A stretch of DNA of 64,000 bases from Kibdelosporangium aridum (GTDB lineage Bacteria; Actinomycetota; Actinomycetes; Mycobacteriales; Pseudonocardiaceae). The position numbers and the translations under genes were made by a program. Under the pieces are notes generated by a model that worked only from the letters and a program-made list of their open reading frames with translations, did no database searches and was not told the DNA's origin. Below, in pieces: positions 36,400 through 44,499 of this stretch (position 1 is its first letter; every line of letters starts with the position of its first letter). The stretch lies in the NCBI RefSeq assembly GCF_900176515.1, contig NZ_FWXV01000012.1:62001-126000 (forward strand). The letters are read 5' to 3'.

Positions 36400-37746
36400 A
36401 TGCGTTTCCTGTCCACAACCCAACCCCTCACGGTGGCGATCGTCGGACTCGGCTATGTCGGTTCCTGCATCGCGGCGACACTGGCCGAGCGGGGCGTCGA
36501 CATCATCGGCGTCGACACCGATGCCGAACTGATCAAAGAGCTGAACAACGACTACTGCCGGTTCCGCGAACCAGAGCTGACCGAGCTCTTGCTCGGCGGC
36601 ATCGCGGCCGGCCGAGTCCGGCTGAACACCGACTACTCCGACGTCGAGACCGCCGATGTCGTGCTGATGACTGTGGGTACGCCCATCCGCGACGACGGCT
36701 CCCTCGCCGAAGACCAGCTGCGGGGCGCGTGCCAGGAGTTGAGCCGCCACCTGCGCGAGGGCCAGCTGGTCATGGTCAAGAGCACTGTCCCACCCGGCAC
36801 CACGCGGTCGCTTGTGCTTCCCCTGCTTGAGAAAAGCGGGTTGACCGCGGGCGAGCACTTCGGGCTCGCCTTCACCCCCGAACGACTCGCCGAGGGCACC
36901 GCGATCCACGAGCTGCGCACGTTCCCGATCGTGGTCGGTGGGCTGGACGCGGACAGCGCGGCCGACGCCGCCGAGTTCTGGCGCCGCGCACTGGGCGTCG
37001 AGACGATCGCACTGGACACAGTGGAGGCCGCGGAGATCGTCAAGCTGGCGGACAACTGGTGGATCGACCTGAACATCGCGCTGGCCAACGAGCTGGCCAA
37101 GTTCTGTGCACTGTTCGAAGTGGACGTGCTGGACGTCATCGCCGCGGCCAACACGATCAAGAAGGGCGCCGGGAACGTCAACATCCTGCTGCCCAGTGTC
37201 GGCGTCGGTGGTTCGTGCCTGACCAAGGACCCCTGGATGGTGTGGCGGACGGCCCGGCAACGCGGTGTGGAAATCCTGACCGCGTCGACCAGCCGTGAGG
37301 TCAACGCCGGCATGCCGGAGTACACCGCGCAGCTCGCCCTCGACGAGTTGGTGGCGCTGGGCAAGGACCCCGCCAAGGCGAAGATCGCGGTACTGGGCCT
37401 TGCCTTCAAGAACAACACAGGCGATCTACGAGCCACACCAACGCAACCCGCGGTGGCGGCACTGGCGAAGGCCGCGGCCGAGGTACGGATCTTCGACCCG
37501 CTCGTGGACGCCGAGCCTGCCGAGAAACTGTTCGGCATCACGCCGTCAGCAAGCCTGACCGAGGCGGTCAAGGACGCGGACTGCATCGCGATCCTCGCCC
37601 TGCACCGGGAATTGGCGGACATCGACTTCGCCACCCTGCCGGTCGCCAAGTCGTGTGTGGTGCTCGACGGGCGGGCCTACTACTCGAAAGAGAAGATCGC
37701 CTCGCTGCGCGAGCTGGGCTACGTCTACCGGGGAGTCGGCCGATGA
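36400..37746 (+). CDS. UDP-glucose 6-dehydrogenase (CalS8-like)
   Basis: 448 residues: VGLGYVGSCIA Rossmann motif, VKSTVPPGTT, TPERLAEGTA and the catalytic Cys in VGVGGSCLTKDPW; a C-terminal UDP-binding domain with LGLAFKNNTGDLRATP. It oxidises UDP-glucose to UDP-glucuronate. The next gene overlaps (ATGA) and looks like a UDP-glucuronate decarboxylase, the same pairing as CalS8/CalS9 in calicheamicin, so the product should be a UDP-pentose. This is a separate sugar branch from the TDP-aminosugar. Confidence 0.87.
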   Translation: MRFLSTTQPLTVAIVGLGYVGSCIAATLAERGVDIIGVDTDAELIKELNNDYCRFREPELTELLLGGIAAGRVRLNTDYSDVETADVVLMTVGTPIRDDGSLAEDQLRGACQELSRHLREGQLVMVKSTVPPGTTRSLVLPLLEKSGLTAGEHFGLAFTPERLAEGTAIHELRTFPIVVGGLDADSAADAAEFWRRALGVETIALDTVEAAEIVKLADNWWIDLNIALANELAKFCALFEVDVLDVIAAANTIKKGAGNVNILLPSVGVGGSCLTKDPWMVWRTARQRGVEILTASTSREVNAGMPEYTAQLALDELVALGKDPAKAKIAVLGLAFKNNTGDLRATPTQPAVAALAKAAAEVRIFDPLVDAEPAEKLFGITPSASLTEAVKDADCIAILALHRELADIDFATLPVAKSCVVLDGRAYYSKEKIASLRELGYVYRGVGR

Positions 37747-38726
37747 GCGTGGTGGTGACCGGCGGCTGCGGTTTCATCGGCAGCCACCTCGTGGAGAAGC
37801 TGATCCCGCTGGGCGACCAGGTGAAGATCTTCGACGGCGTGCCGCCGCCTGAGCACCACGCGCTGGCGCGGAAGCACGCGCAGTTCGTCAAGGGCGACAT
37901 CCGCGACAAGGACAGCCTCGCCAAGGCGATCACCCCGGATGTGGACGTGGTCTACCACCTGGCCGCGGTCGTCGGCGTCGACCAGTATCTGGCCCGGCCG
38001 CTCGACGTCATCGACACCACGCTCACCGGCACGAGGAACGTGCTGGAACTGGCTGCTCAGGCGGGTGCCAAGGTGGTACTCGCCAGCACAAGCGAGGTCT
38101 TCGGCAAGAACCCGGCCGTTCCTTGGCGGGAGGACGGTGACCGGGTGCTCGGCCCGACCACCGCGGACCGCTGGGTCTACTCCTCCAGCAAGGCGTTGGC
38201 CGAGCACGTCACGTTCGCGTTCGCCCGTCAGCACGACATGGACGCCACGATCATCCGGTACTTCAACGTGTACGGGCCTCGGCAACGTCCGGCGTACATC
38301 GTGAGCCGGTCGGTGCACCGGGCGCTCAACGGACTGTCCTTGGTGGTCTATGACGAAGGCCGGCAGACTCGGTGCTTCACCTATGTCGACGATGCGATCG
38401 AGGGAACGCTGCTGGCCGCGGCGAGCCCGAAGTCGGCAGGGGAAGCGTTCAACATCGGGTCGATGGTGGAGACGACCGTCGGTGAGGCCGTCAGCCTGAT
38501 CGCGAAGTTGTCGAACTCCGACGCGGAGATCGTCAACGTCGACACGCGGGCCAAGCTCGGGAAGGTCTACGAGGACCTGGCTCGCCGGATTCCGGACAAC
38601 ACCAAGGCAGGCGACATCCTCGGCTGGCGGCCGACGACGAGTTTGCGGGACGGCATCGCGGCGACGATCGCGTGGGCGCGCGAGAGCTCTTGGTGGCTCG
38701 CGCTGCCCGACAGCGGCGCCGTGTAG
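37743..38726 (+). CDS. UDP-glucuronate decarboxylase (UDP-xylose synthase type)
   Basis: 327-residue extended SDR: GGCGFIGSHL, catalytic STSEVFG and YSSSKALAEH, RYFNVYGPRQRP. STSEVFGKNP and VYSSSK fit UDP-xylose synthases. Reaction: oxidation at C-4, loss of CO2 from C-6, re-reduction to UDP-xylose. Coupled to the dehydrogenase by ATGA. The pentose may be attached by one of the two glycosyltransferases, and possibly O-methylated. Confidence 0.82.
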   Translation: MSVVVTGGCGFIGSHLVEKLIPLGDQVKIFDGVPPPEHHALARKHAQFVKGDIRDKDSLAKAITPDVDVVYHLAAVVGVDQYLARPLDVIDTTLTGTRNVLELAAQAGAKVVLASTSEVFGKNPAVPWREDGDRVLGPTTADRWVYSSSKALAEHVTFAFARQHDMDATIIRYFNVYGPRQRPAYIVSRSVHRALNGLSLVVYDEGRQTRCFTYVDDAIEGTLLAAASPKSAGEAFNIGSMVETTVGEAVSLIAKLSNSDAEIVNVDTRAKLGKVYEDLARRIPDNTKAGDILGWRPTTSLRDGIAATIAWARESSWWLALPDSGAV

Positions 38727-38755
38727 CTCCCGGCGGAAAGCGTGCCGAATGGCTG

Positions 38756-38813
38756 AAAGGCGCTCCTGAACAGCAATGTGCGACGTACGTGCACTTTGGT
38801 CAGGAGCGCCTTT
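38756..38813 (+). terminator. Long-loop terminator after the pentose genes
   Basis: 14-bp perfect stem (AAAGGCGCTCCTGA and complement) closing a 30-nt loop, followed by TTTT; located 29 nt after the decarboxylase stop. A 33-codon frame further on (38846-38947) has no ribosome-binding site and was not called. Confidence 0.75.
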
Positions 38814-38957
38814 TCAATGGGATTTCCGCCGCATGCCGTGATCACATGTCGGCAAAGAACGACGGATCACAGCTGAGGCTGGCACTTGTCGCGCTCACGG
38901 TCCAGTTGACCAAATGGCTTCGCCGCCGCAGTGCCGCCGAGGAATGACCCGCGTTCT

Positions 38958-38990
38958 GCCCGGGACGGACGGGGTTTGTCCGTCCCGGGC
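38958..38990. terminator. Hairpin at end of the O-methyltransferase gene
   Basis: 13-bp perfect stem (GCCCGGGACGGAC and complement), 7-nt loop, 7 nt beyond the stop of the minus-strand methyltransferase. Confidence 0.7.
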
Positions 38991-38997
38991 GTGCCTT

Positions 38998-39900
38998 TCA
39001 GTCTTTCTTGTACAGCGCCTGCCAGTAGTGACTCCACGGCGCAGCCCACTCGTCGGCCACACAACGCCACTCGTCGTCCGGCTGATATGCCGAGATGAAA
39101 GTGGGCACAGCCGCCCGGACGGCCGCACTGTCGTGAATGTCGAGCACCTGCCGCAACAAACCCGTCTCCAGCGCGCTCACCACCGTCTCAGAGCGCTCGG
39201 AACTTCCGTCGAGGCTGCCGTCCAGGTACTTCCCGACGGGATTCTTGGTGTAGAAAGCCGTGCACGTCTGGTCGATCTGCGCCTGGTAGCCGCGTACCGT
39301 CTCCGGGTCCATCTCGGCGAACGAGTCGATGTTGACGCACAGGTCGAACCGCCGCGAGCTCAGCGCGATGTCCACCTCGTCGACGGTCACCCAGCTGATC
39401 TTGGCGAACTGCTCGTCGTCCAGCACTGTCCGCAGGTACTTCCGGCTCAACTCCATCGTCGTCTTCAGGTCGATGATGCAGTAGCCGGCCACGTCATTAT
39501 TCGACAGCAGCGTGTGGCACGTCCGGCCGTAACCCGCCCCGATCTCCAGGACGTTGGCGCCGCGCAGGTCGAGGTTCCGCTCGATGAACCCCAGTTCAAT
39601 CGTCGCCTGCAGGTAGTCGAGGCAGACGCTCTGGCCTTCCCACTTCACCGCGAAAGGATTGCCCACTTCGCGGTTGGGCGTGCGGGACAGCCTCGCCCAG
39701 TCGTCCGGTCCCAGCCGCGCCGCCAGGTTGTAGATCAACGACTTCAGGTAGCGGACTCCGTTCGTCGCCGGGTCCCACAGCGAGACCTTGTGGTTGCGGC
39801 GGTCGGATTTGAAGTTCGCCAGATCGATGGCCGCGTCGTCGGTGACCCAGAACTGGTTGATCAGTTCCCATTGCCGGCTCGCCTGATATTTCTGTGCCAT
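38998..39900 (-). CDS. Putative sugar O-methyltransferase
   Basis: 300-residue class I methyltransferase. VLEIGAGYGRTCHTLL is the SAM-binding loop; the N-terminal VSLWDPATNG and the C-terminal WSHYWQALYKKD frame it. Proteins of this type are annotated as sugar O-methyltransferases in secondary-metabolite clusters. The ATG with GAAAGAAG upstream is chosen. A perfect StrR operator lies 33 nt before the start. It probably methylates a hydroxyl of the pentose or aminosugar. Confidence 0.7.
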   Translation of the reverse strand: MAQKYQASRQWELINQFWVTDDAAIDLANFKSDRRNHKVSLWDPATNGVRYLKSLIYNLAARLGPDDWARLSRTPNREVGNPFAVKWEGQSVCLDYLQATIELGFIERNLDLRGANVLEIGAGYGRTCHTLLSNNDVAGYCIIDLKTTMELSRKYLRTVLDDEQFAKISWVTVDEVDIALSSRRFDLCVNIDSFAEMDPETVRGYQAQIDQTCTAFYTKNPVGKYLDGSLDGSSERSETVVSALETGLLRQVLDIHDSAAVRAAVPTFISAYQPDDEWRCVADEWAAPWSHYWQALYKKD

Positions 39901-39932
39901 CGCAATTCTTCTTTCGCCAGAGAAGTGGGTGC

Positions 39933-39961
39933 GTTCAACTGCGCACACGGGCCAGTCGAAC
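39933..39961. promoter_or_regulatory. StrR-type operator (perfect)
   Basis: GTTCAACTG, 11-nt spacer, CAGTCGAAC: an exact match to the StrR consensus GTTCRACTG-N11-CRGTYGAAC. It sits in the 257-bp divergent region between the O-methyltransferase (33 nt from its start) and the GT1 glycosyltransferase (196 nt from its start), and could serve both. The rest of the region shows no gene. Confidence 0.85.
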
Positions 39962-40157
39962 GCCGGATTACGACGCCGTCAGGAAATCACTATATCGTTT
40001 TCCGGCGGCTCACCATAACGGACAAGAACACGCGAAATCGGTGCGTTGACACCGAAAGTCCGCCTGCGGCATAGTAAGAGGCCATACGTATTGAGGGGGT
40101 TGCGTCAAGGCCTCGGTTCGTGTAATCGACCATCTCACGGGAAGCACACGAATTGCC

Positions 40158-41366
40158 ATGAAATTCTTGTTCATCGGCGTCGGTAGCGAGGCGAGCGTCT
40201 TTGCCGTCGCGCCACTCGCGACGGCCGTTCGAAACGCGGGTCACGAAGTCCTGCTCGCGGTCAACGAGCCGCAGATCGCGGCCGCGGAAGGGGCCGGGTT
40301 GCCTGCCGTCGCCTTCGAGACCGAGTCGATCGGGCACTTCATCATGGCCGGTCGCGCTGGCAACGGTCCCGGTGGCCCACCGCAGGGGCGGCCCGGCGGC
40401 GGTCCTCCCGGTCGCGGCGGGCCTGGTCGTGGTGGCCCCGGCGGTGGTCCGCGGAGCATGCAGGGTGTCGGCCGGGGCTTCGCCAGGATGGCCCTCGCCG
40501 GAATGGATCCGTTGCTGGAGTTGACGAAGGACTGGCGGCCCGATGTGGTCGTCGGCGGCTTGGTCACCTACGCCGCCGGTTTGCTCGCCACGCGGCTCGG
40601 AGTCCCTTACGTGCGGCAGAGTTCGGACATCGTGCCGACCACGGACCATGACATCGGCGCGACCGAGGAACTCCGGCCCGAACTGGAACGCCTTGGCCTG
40701 ACAGGACTTCCGCAAGCCGCGATGACCATCGACGTCTGCCCGCCGTCGCTGCGGCCGTCCGCGCTGCCGGCGAACACGCAGCCGATGCGCTGGATCCCGG
40801 GCAACCGTCAACGCCGCCTTGAGCCATGGATGTACACGCGGCCCAAGGACCGCCGCCGCGTGCTGATCACCGGCGGAACCCGCACGCTCATGCTGAAGAC
40901 CCCGGGCAGCTCCATGCGCAACCTGGTGGATCAACTGGCCGACGCGGGAGCCGAAGTGCTGATCGCCGCGCCTGAGGCCGCAGCCAAGGAGTTCGGCGCG
41001 GAACTGGGTGACGTCCGCATCGGCTGGATCCCGTTGGACGTGGTCGCCCCCACTTGCGATGTGGCGGTGAACCACGGCGGTGGTGCCACGGTCATGACGC
41101 TGATGGCCGCGGGCGTACCGCAGCTGATCATGCCCGAATCGGCCCGTGCCAACACAGTCGCTCAGGCTCTGGCAGATTTCGGTGCCGCTCCTTCGGTTGA
41201 GCCGCCGCGGGAAGGGTCCGATCAGAACGCGGTCGACGTGGTCGCGGCCGGCAGCCGGGAGATCCTCGCCAACCCGGGGTACGCCCAGCAGGCACAGGCT
41301 CTCGCCAAGGAAATCGCCGCGCTTCCGGCGCCGGCCGAGATCGCGCGGATGATGGAAACGCTTTAA
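40158..41366 (+). CDS. GT1-family glycosyltransferase with Gly/Pro-rich insert
   Basis: 402 residues. N-terminal acceptor domain starts MKFLFIGVGSEASVFAVAPLA; C-terminal donor domain has PLDVVAPTCDVAVNHGGGATVMTLMAAGVPQ, the GT1 NDP-sugar site. Between them (about residues 73-100) is a Gly/Pro/Arg tract built of GGP and RGGPG units, not usual in this family. It attaches a deoxysugar or pentose to the aglycone. The StrR operator upstream places it in the regulon. Confidence 0.85.
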   Translation: MKFLFIGVGSEASVFAVAPLATAVRNAGHEVLLAVNEPQIAAAEGAGLPAVAFETESIGHFIMAGRAGNGPGGPPQGRPGGGPPGRGGPGRGGPGGGPRSMQGVGRGFARMALAGMDPLLELTKDWRPDVVVGGLVTYAAGLLATRLGVPYVRQSSDIVPTTDHDIGATEELRPELERLGLTGLPQAAMTIDVCPPSLRPSALPANTQPMRWIPGNRQRRLEPWMYTRPKDRRRVLITGGTRTLMLKTPGSSMRNLVDQLADAGAEVLIAAPEAAAKEFGAELGDVRIGWIPLDVVAPTCDVAVNHGGGATVMTLMAAGVPQLIMPESARANTVAQALADFGAAPSVEPPREGSDQNAVDVVAAGSREILANPGYAQQAQALAKEIAALPAPAEIARMMETL

Positions 41367-41380
41367 TCAGTAACAACAAC

Positions 41381-41419
41381 AACAACAACGATCGCCTTTG
41401 CCAGGCGATCGTCGTTGTT
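41381..41419. terminator. Terminator with (AAC)n arm between convergent glycosyltransferases
   Basis: 17-bp stem with one mismatch, loop TTGCC, followed by GTTTC. The left arm is an (AAC)6 microsatellite. Placed between two convergent genes, it can act in both directions. Confidence 0.75.
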
Positions 41420-41428
41420 GTTTCTGGA

Positions 41429-42745
41429 TCAGCGTGTCGCGGGCACGGCACCGGCGCGGTGGTCGGCGACCAGGTTCTCGATCGTGTGCACCAGCTCGTT
41501 GGGGCTCGGCATGCTCATCACTTCCTGGCCAAGCCGTTCAGCGTTCTTCCGGTAGGAGTCGTCCCGCAGCAGCTTCACCAGCCCGGCCCGGACTCCGGCC
41601 GCGTCCGCGTCCTCCGGCTTGAGCCACACACCGATTCCGCTCTTGTCGATGTACTTGAACTTCAGCGGCGCGTCCAACGCCTGGCTGATCATCATCTGCG
41701 GAACGCCGTACCGCATCGCGGTGCCGAAGGACCCGGCCCCGCCGTGGTGCAGGACTGCCGAGCAGGTCGGCATGATCGCCGAGAGCGGCACGAACTCCTC
41801 GAGCCGGGTGTTGTCCGGCACCCGCTGCAACTGCGCCTGGAAGTCCTTCGGCAAGGTGACGACCAGCTCCATCTCCAAGTCGGCCACCGCGTCGAGAATC
41901 GCCTGCATCTGCTCGACCCCGAACACGAACAGCTCCGGCCAGTCGTTGGCCGAGACACCGAAGGTCATCAGCACCCGTGGCGCCTTCGGTTTTTCCTCGA
42001 TCCAGCGCGGTACGACAGCTTTCCCGTTGTGCGGGACGAACTGCATGGGCAGCGAGGTGAGCCGGTGCTCGAGCCGGAACGGTTCCGGCAACGGGTCGAT
42101 CGTGAAGTGCCCGTTGATCAGATCCTCGGAGAACTCGACGCCGTGCCGCTCGGCGTGGCCCGACACCCAGTCTTTCAACCCGTCGGTGCGGTCCGCCTCC
42201 GGCTGCTGCGCCATGCGGTACAGGTAGTCCTCACGCATCCGGGTGTAGACGTCGACCGAGTACAGCAGGCGGGCGTGCACCGCGCCCACCGCGGTCGCGG
42301 CTATCGCGCCCGCGTAGGTGACTGCGTTCCACAGCACCAGATCCGGCTTCCACTCCCGGCACACGTCAACCAGGTCGTCCATCATCGCGTCGTTGAACAG
42401 CCGGGCACGCGGAACGACCAGGGTGTCGTAGATCCGCTTGACCTGTTGCCAGCTCAACGGTTCGCGATCAGGGCTGATGTCGAACAACGGCGCGGGCTCG
42501 CCCAACGGGGGCGCGTCCTCGATGGGCGGGAGCGTTCCCTCACGCCAGGCTCGCCGAATGCGCTCCGGCAAAGCCTCGCCCGAACCGACGCTCACCGCCG
42601 TCAGCCCAGTTCCGGTGATGACATCGAGCAAATCCGGTTCGCTGGCCACGCGCACCTCGTGCCCGGCCGTACGCAGCGACCACGCCAGCGGAACCATATT
42701 GAACAAGTGCGTCTTCCAAGGGAACGTGACGATGAGGACCCGCAC
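41429..42745 (-). CDS. Activator-dependent GT1 glycosyltransferase (DesVII/AknS type)
   Basis: 438 residues. MRVLIVTFPWKTHLFNMVPLAWSLRTAGHEVRVAS and the HHGGAGSFGTAMRYGVPQM donor motif identify the family of EryCIII, DesVII and AknS, which transfer TDP-aminosugars and usually need a P450-like helper (DesVIII, AknT). No helper gene is in this window. It is the best candidate to attach the dimethylaminosugar. The ATG lies 241 nt from the divergent 2,3-dehydratase. Confidence 0.87.
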   Translation of the reverse strand: MRVLIVTFPWKTHLFNMVPLAWSLRTAGHEVRVASEPDLLDVITGTGLTAVSVGSGEALPERIRRAWREGTLPPIEDAPPLGEPAPLFDISPDREPLSWQQVKRIYDTLVVPRARLFNDAMMDDLVDVCREWKPDLVLWNAVTYAGAIAATAVGAVHARLLYSVDVYTRMREDYLYRMAQQPEADRTDGLKDWVSGHAERHGVEFSEDLINGHFTIDPLPEPFRLEHRLTSLPMQFVPHNGKAVVPRWIEEKPKAPRVLMTFGVSANDWPELFVFGVEQMQAILDAVADLEMELVVTLPKDFQAQLQRVPDNTRLEEFVPLSAIMPTCSAVLHHGGAGSFGTAMRYGVPQMMISQALDAPLKFKYIDKSGIGVWLKPEDADAAGVRAGLVKLLRDDSYRKNAERLGQEVMSMPSPNELVHTIENLVADHRAGAVPATR

Positions 42746-42986
42746 GCCAAACCTCCCGGGGCTCGGTTAAGGTGAATTCGCAGGCGACGACTCGACCTTT
42801 CCTGGTTTATCTTCGCCGCGCAACTCCCGCCCGTGTTCTTTACGGTTGCCAGTCCGCAGTCGAACATTTGCCGGGAATGATCAGCGGCCCATAGCATCAC
42901 CGCGGCGACACCTCACCCACCTCACGAGAATGGTCAGATAAAATGCTTCGACCACGGCTGGGCTGCGGATATCCCGGTGATCGATC
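42746..42986. promoter_or_regulatory. Divergent region with partial StrR site
   Basis: Contains a perfect right half-site CAGTCGAAC (42857-42865) with GTTC 22 nt upstream (42835), two bases further away than in the consensus. It separates the aminosugar glycosyltransferase and the 2,3-dehydratase. No gene is seen in it. Confidence 0.4.
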
Positions 42987-44357
42987 GTGACCAGGGCAAT
43001 GCTGAGACCACGGTCCGGTGCCATCGCCGTCGAAGAACGGCTTGCCCGATCAGCGGCAGCGACCGAAGGCGCCGATATCAAGACGTCCGAAATGCTCGAC
43101 TGGCTGACCGAACGCCGGAAGGTGTGCACGGCCCAGATCCGGCAGGTCCCGTTCACGGAACTGCACGGCTGGTCGTTCAGCCCGGACACCGGCAATCTGA
43201 GTCACCGCAGCGGACGGTTCTTCTCGGTCGAGGGCCTGCACGTCGTCCGGCCGTCCATCGAATGGCAGCAGCCGATCATCGTGCAACAGGACATCGCCAT
43301 TCTCGGCATCCTTGCCAAGGAGTTCGACGGGGTGCTGCATTTCCTGTTGCAGGCCAAGATGGAGCCGGGGAATCCGAACCTGGTGCAGCTGTCCCCCACC
43401 GTGCAGGCCACCCACAGCAACTACACGAAGGTGCACGGCGGAACCGGCGTGAAGTACCTCGAGTATTTCCTCGACCGGGATCGCGACCAGGTGCTCACCG
43501 ACGTCCTGCAGTCCGAGCACGGCGCGTGGTTCTACCACAAGCGCAACCGCAACATGATCGTCGAAGTGCACGGTGACGTGCCGCAGGACGAGGACTTCCG
43601 CTGGTTCACCCTCGGGCAGCTCGGCGAATTGCTGCGGCACGACAACGTGGTGAACATGGACGCCCGCACTGTGCTGGCCAGCGCGCCGATGACGCACCCC
43701 GAACGCACGGCGCTGTCGTCCGACAACGACCTGCTGTCCTGGTTCACCGATCAACGGGCGGGCCAAGACATCCAGGCCCGCTGCATACCGCTGAACCAGA
43801 CGCAGGGCTGGCGCCGCGGGACGCACTCGGTGCACCGCCCCGATGACAAGTTCTTCCGGGTGGTCGGGGTTTCCATCGAGGCGGCCAGCAACCGCGAGGT
43901 GCCCAGCTGGACCCAGCCGCTGCTCGAACCGGTCGCTCCGGGGATCGTCGGGTTCGCGTACCGCACTTTCGACGGTGTGCCGCACGTGCTCGTGCACGCC
44001 CGCGTCGAAGGCGGCTTCCTCGACACGGCCGAGCTGGGCCCGACTGTCCAATATGTACCGGCGAACTACATGCATCTGCCCGCGGAGCAGCGCCCGCCGT
44101 TCCTCGGTCTGATGTTGAACGCCGCTCCGGAGCGAATCCGTTACGAGGCAGTGCATTCGGAGGAGGGCGGCCGGTTCCTGTACGCCGAGAGCCGCTACAT
44201 GATCGTCGAGACCGACGAGTCGACGACCCCCACCGAGGCCCCAGCCGGATACCACTGGGTCACCCCTGGCCAGCTGAGCTGGCTGGCCGGGCACAGCCGG
44301 TACGTCAACGTGCAGGCCAGGACCTTGCTCGCAGCGCTCAACTACGCGGGCATCTGA
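42987..44357 (+). CDS. NDP-hexose 2,3-dehydratase (EvaA/TylX3 type)
   Basis: 456 residues formed by two homologous halves, as in the family: WLTERRKVCTAQIRQVPFTELHGWSF with FFSVEGLHVV in the first, and WFTDQRAGQDIQARCIPLNQTQGWRR with FFRVVGVSIEAA in the second. It eliminates water from C-2/C-3 of the 4-keto sugar, the first step of 2-deoxygenation. The start is ambiguous: GTG at the given position or ATG 12 nt later; neither has a strong ribosome-binding site. With the genes at 32-35 kb it completes a 2,3,6-trideoxy-3-amino sugar route. Confidence 0.88.
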   Translation: MTRAMLRPRSGAIAVEERLARSAAATEGADIKTSEMLDWLTERRKVCTAQIRQVPFTELHGWSFSPDTGNLSHRSGRFFSVEGLHVVRPSIEWQQPIIVQQDIAILGILAKEFDGVLHFLLQAKMEPGNPNLVQLSPTVQATHSNYTKVHGGTGVKYLEYFLDRDRDQVLTDVLQSEHGAWFYHKRNRNMIVEVHGDVPQDEDFRWFTLGQLGELLRHDNVVNMDARTVLASAPMTHPERTALSSDNDLLSWFTDQRAGQDIQARCIPLNQTQGWRRGTHSVHRPDDKFFRVVGVSIEAASNREVPSWTQPLLEPVAPGIVGFAYRTFDGVPHVLVHARVEGGFLDTAELGPTVQYVPANYMHLPAEQRPPFLGLMLNAAPERIRYEAVHSEEGGRFLYAESRYMIVETDESTTPTEAPAGYHWVTPGQLSWLAGHSRYVNVQARTLLAALNYAGI

Positions 44358-44369
44358 CCATTCCGGCGC

Positions 44370-44398
44370 GTTCAACTGCGCCGAATCCGCGATTGAAT
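44370..44398 (+). promoter_or_regulatory. StrR-type operator (near-perfect)
   Basis: GTTCAACTG, 11-nt spacer, CGATTGAAT: perfect left half, 7 of 9 in the right half, within the shared context CGTTCAACTGCGC. It is 13 nt after the dehydratase stop and 101 nt before the GTG of the secreted nuclease/phosphatase gene, the usual operator distance in this cluster. Confidence 0.65.
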
Positions 44399-44499
44399 TT
44401 CTTGACATCGATACCGTTCAATGCTCATTCCCCGCCACATTGACCATTCCCTACCGGCCTGGGTATGAATCCAGCACATTCGTCCGAGTGGAGGTCAGT

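Noticed and set aside
38846..38947. 33-codon frame between two terminators
   Set aside because: No ribosome-binding site; lies between hairpins in an otherwise non-coding gap.
41372..41389. (AAC)6 microsatellite as a separate repeat locus
   Set aside because: It is simply the left arm of the terminator between the glycosyltransferases.
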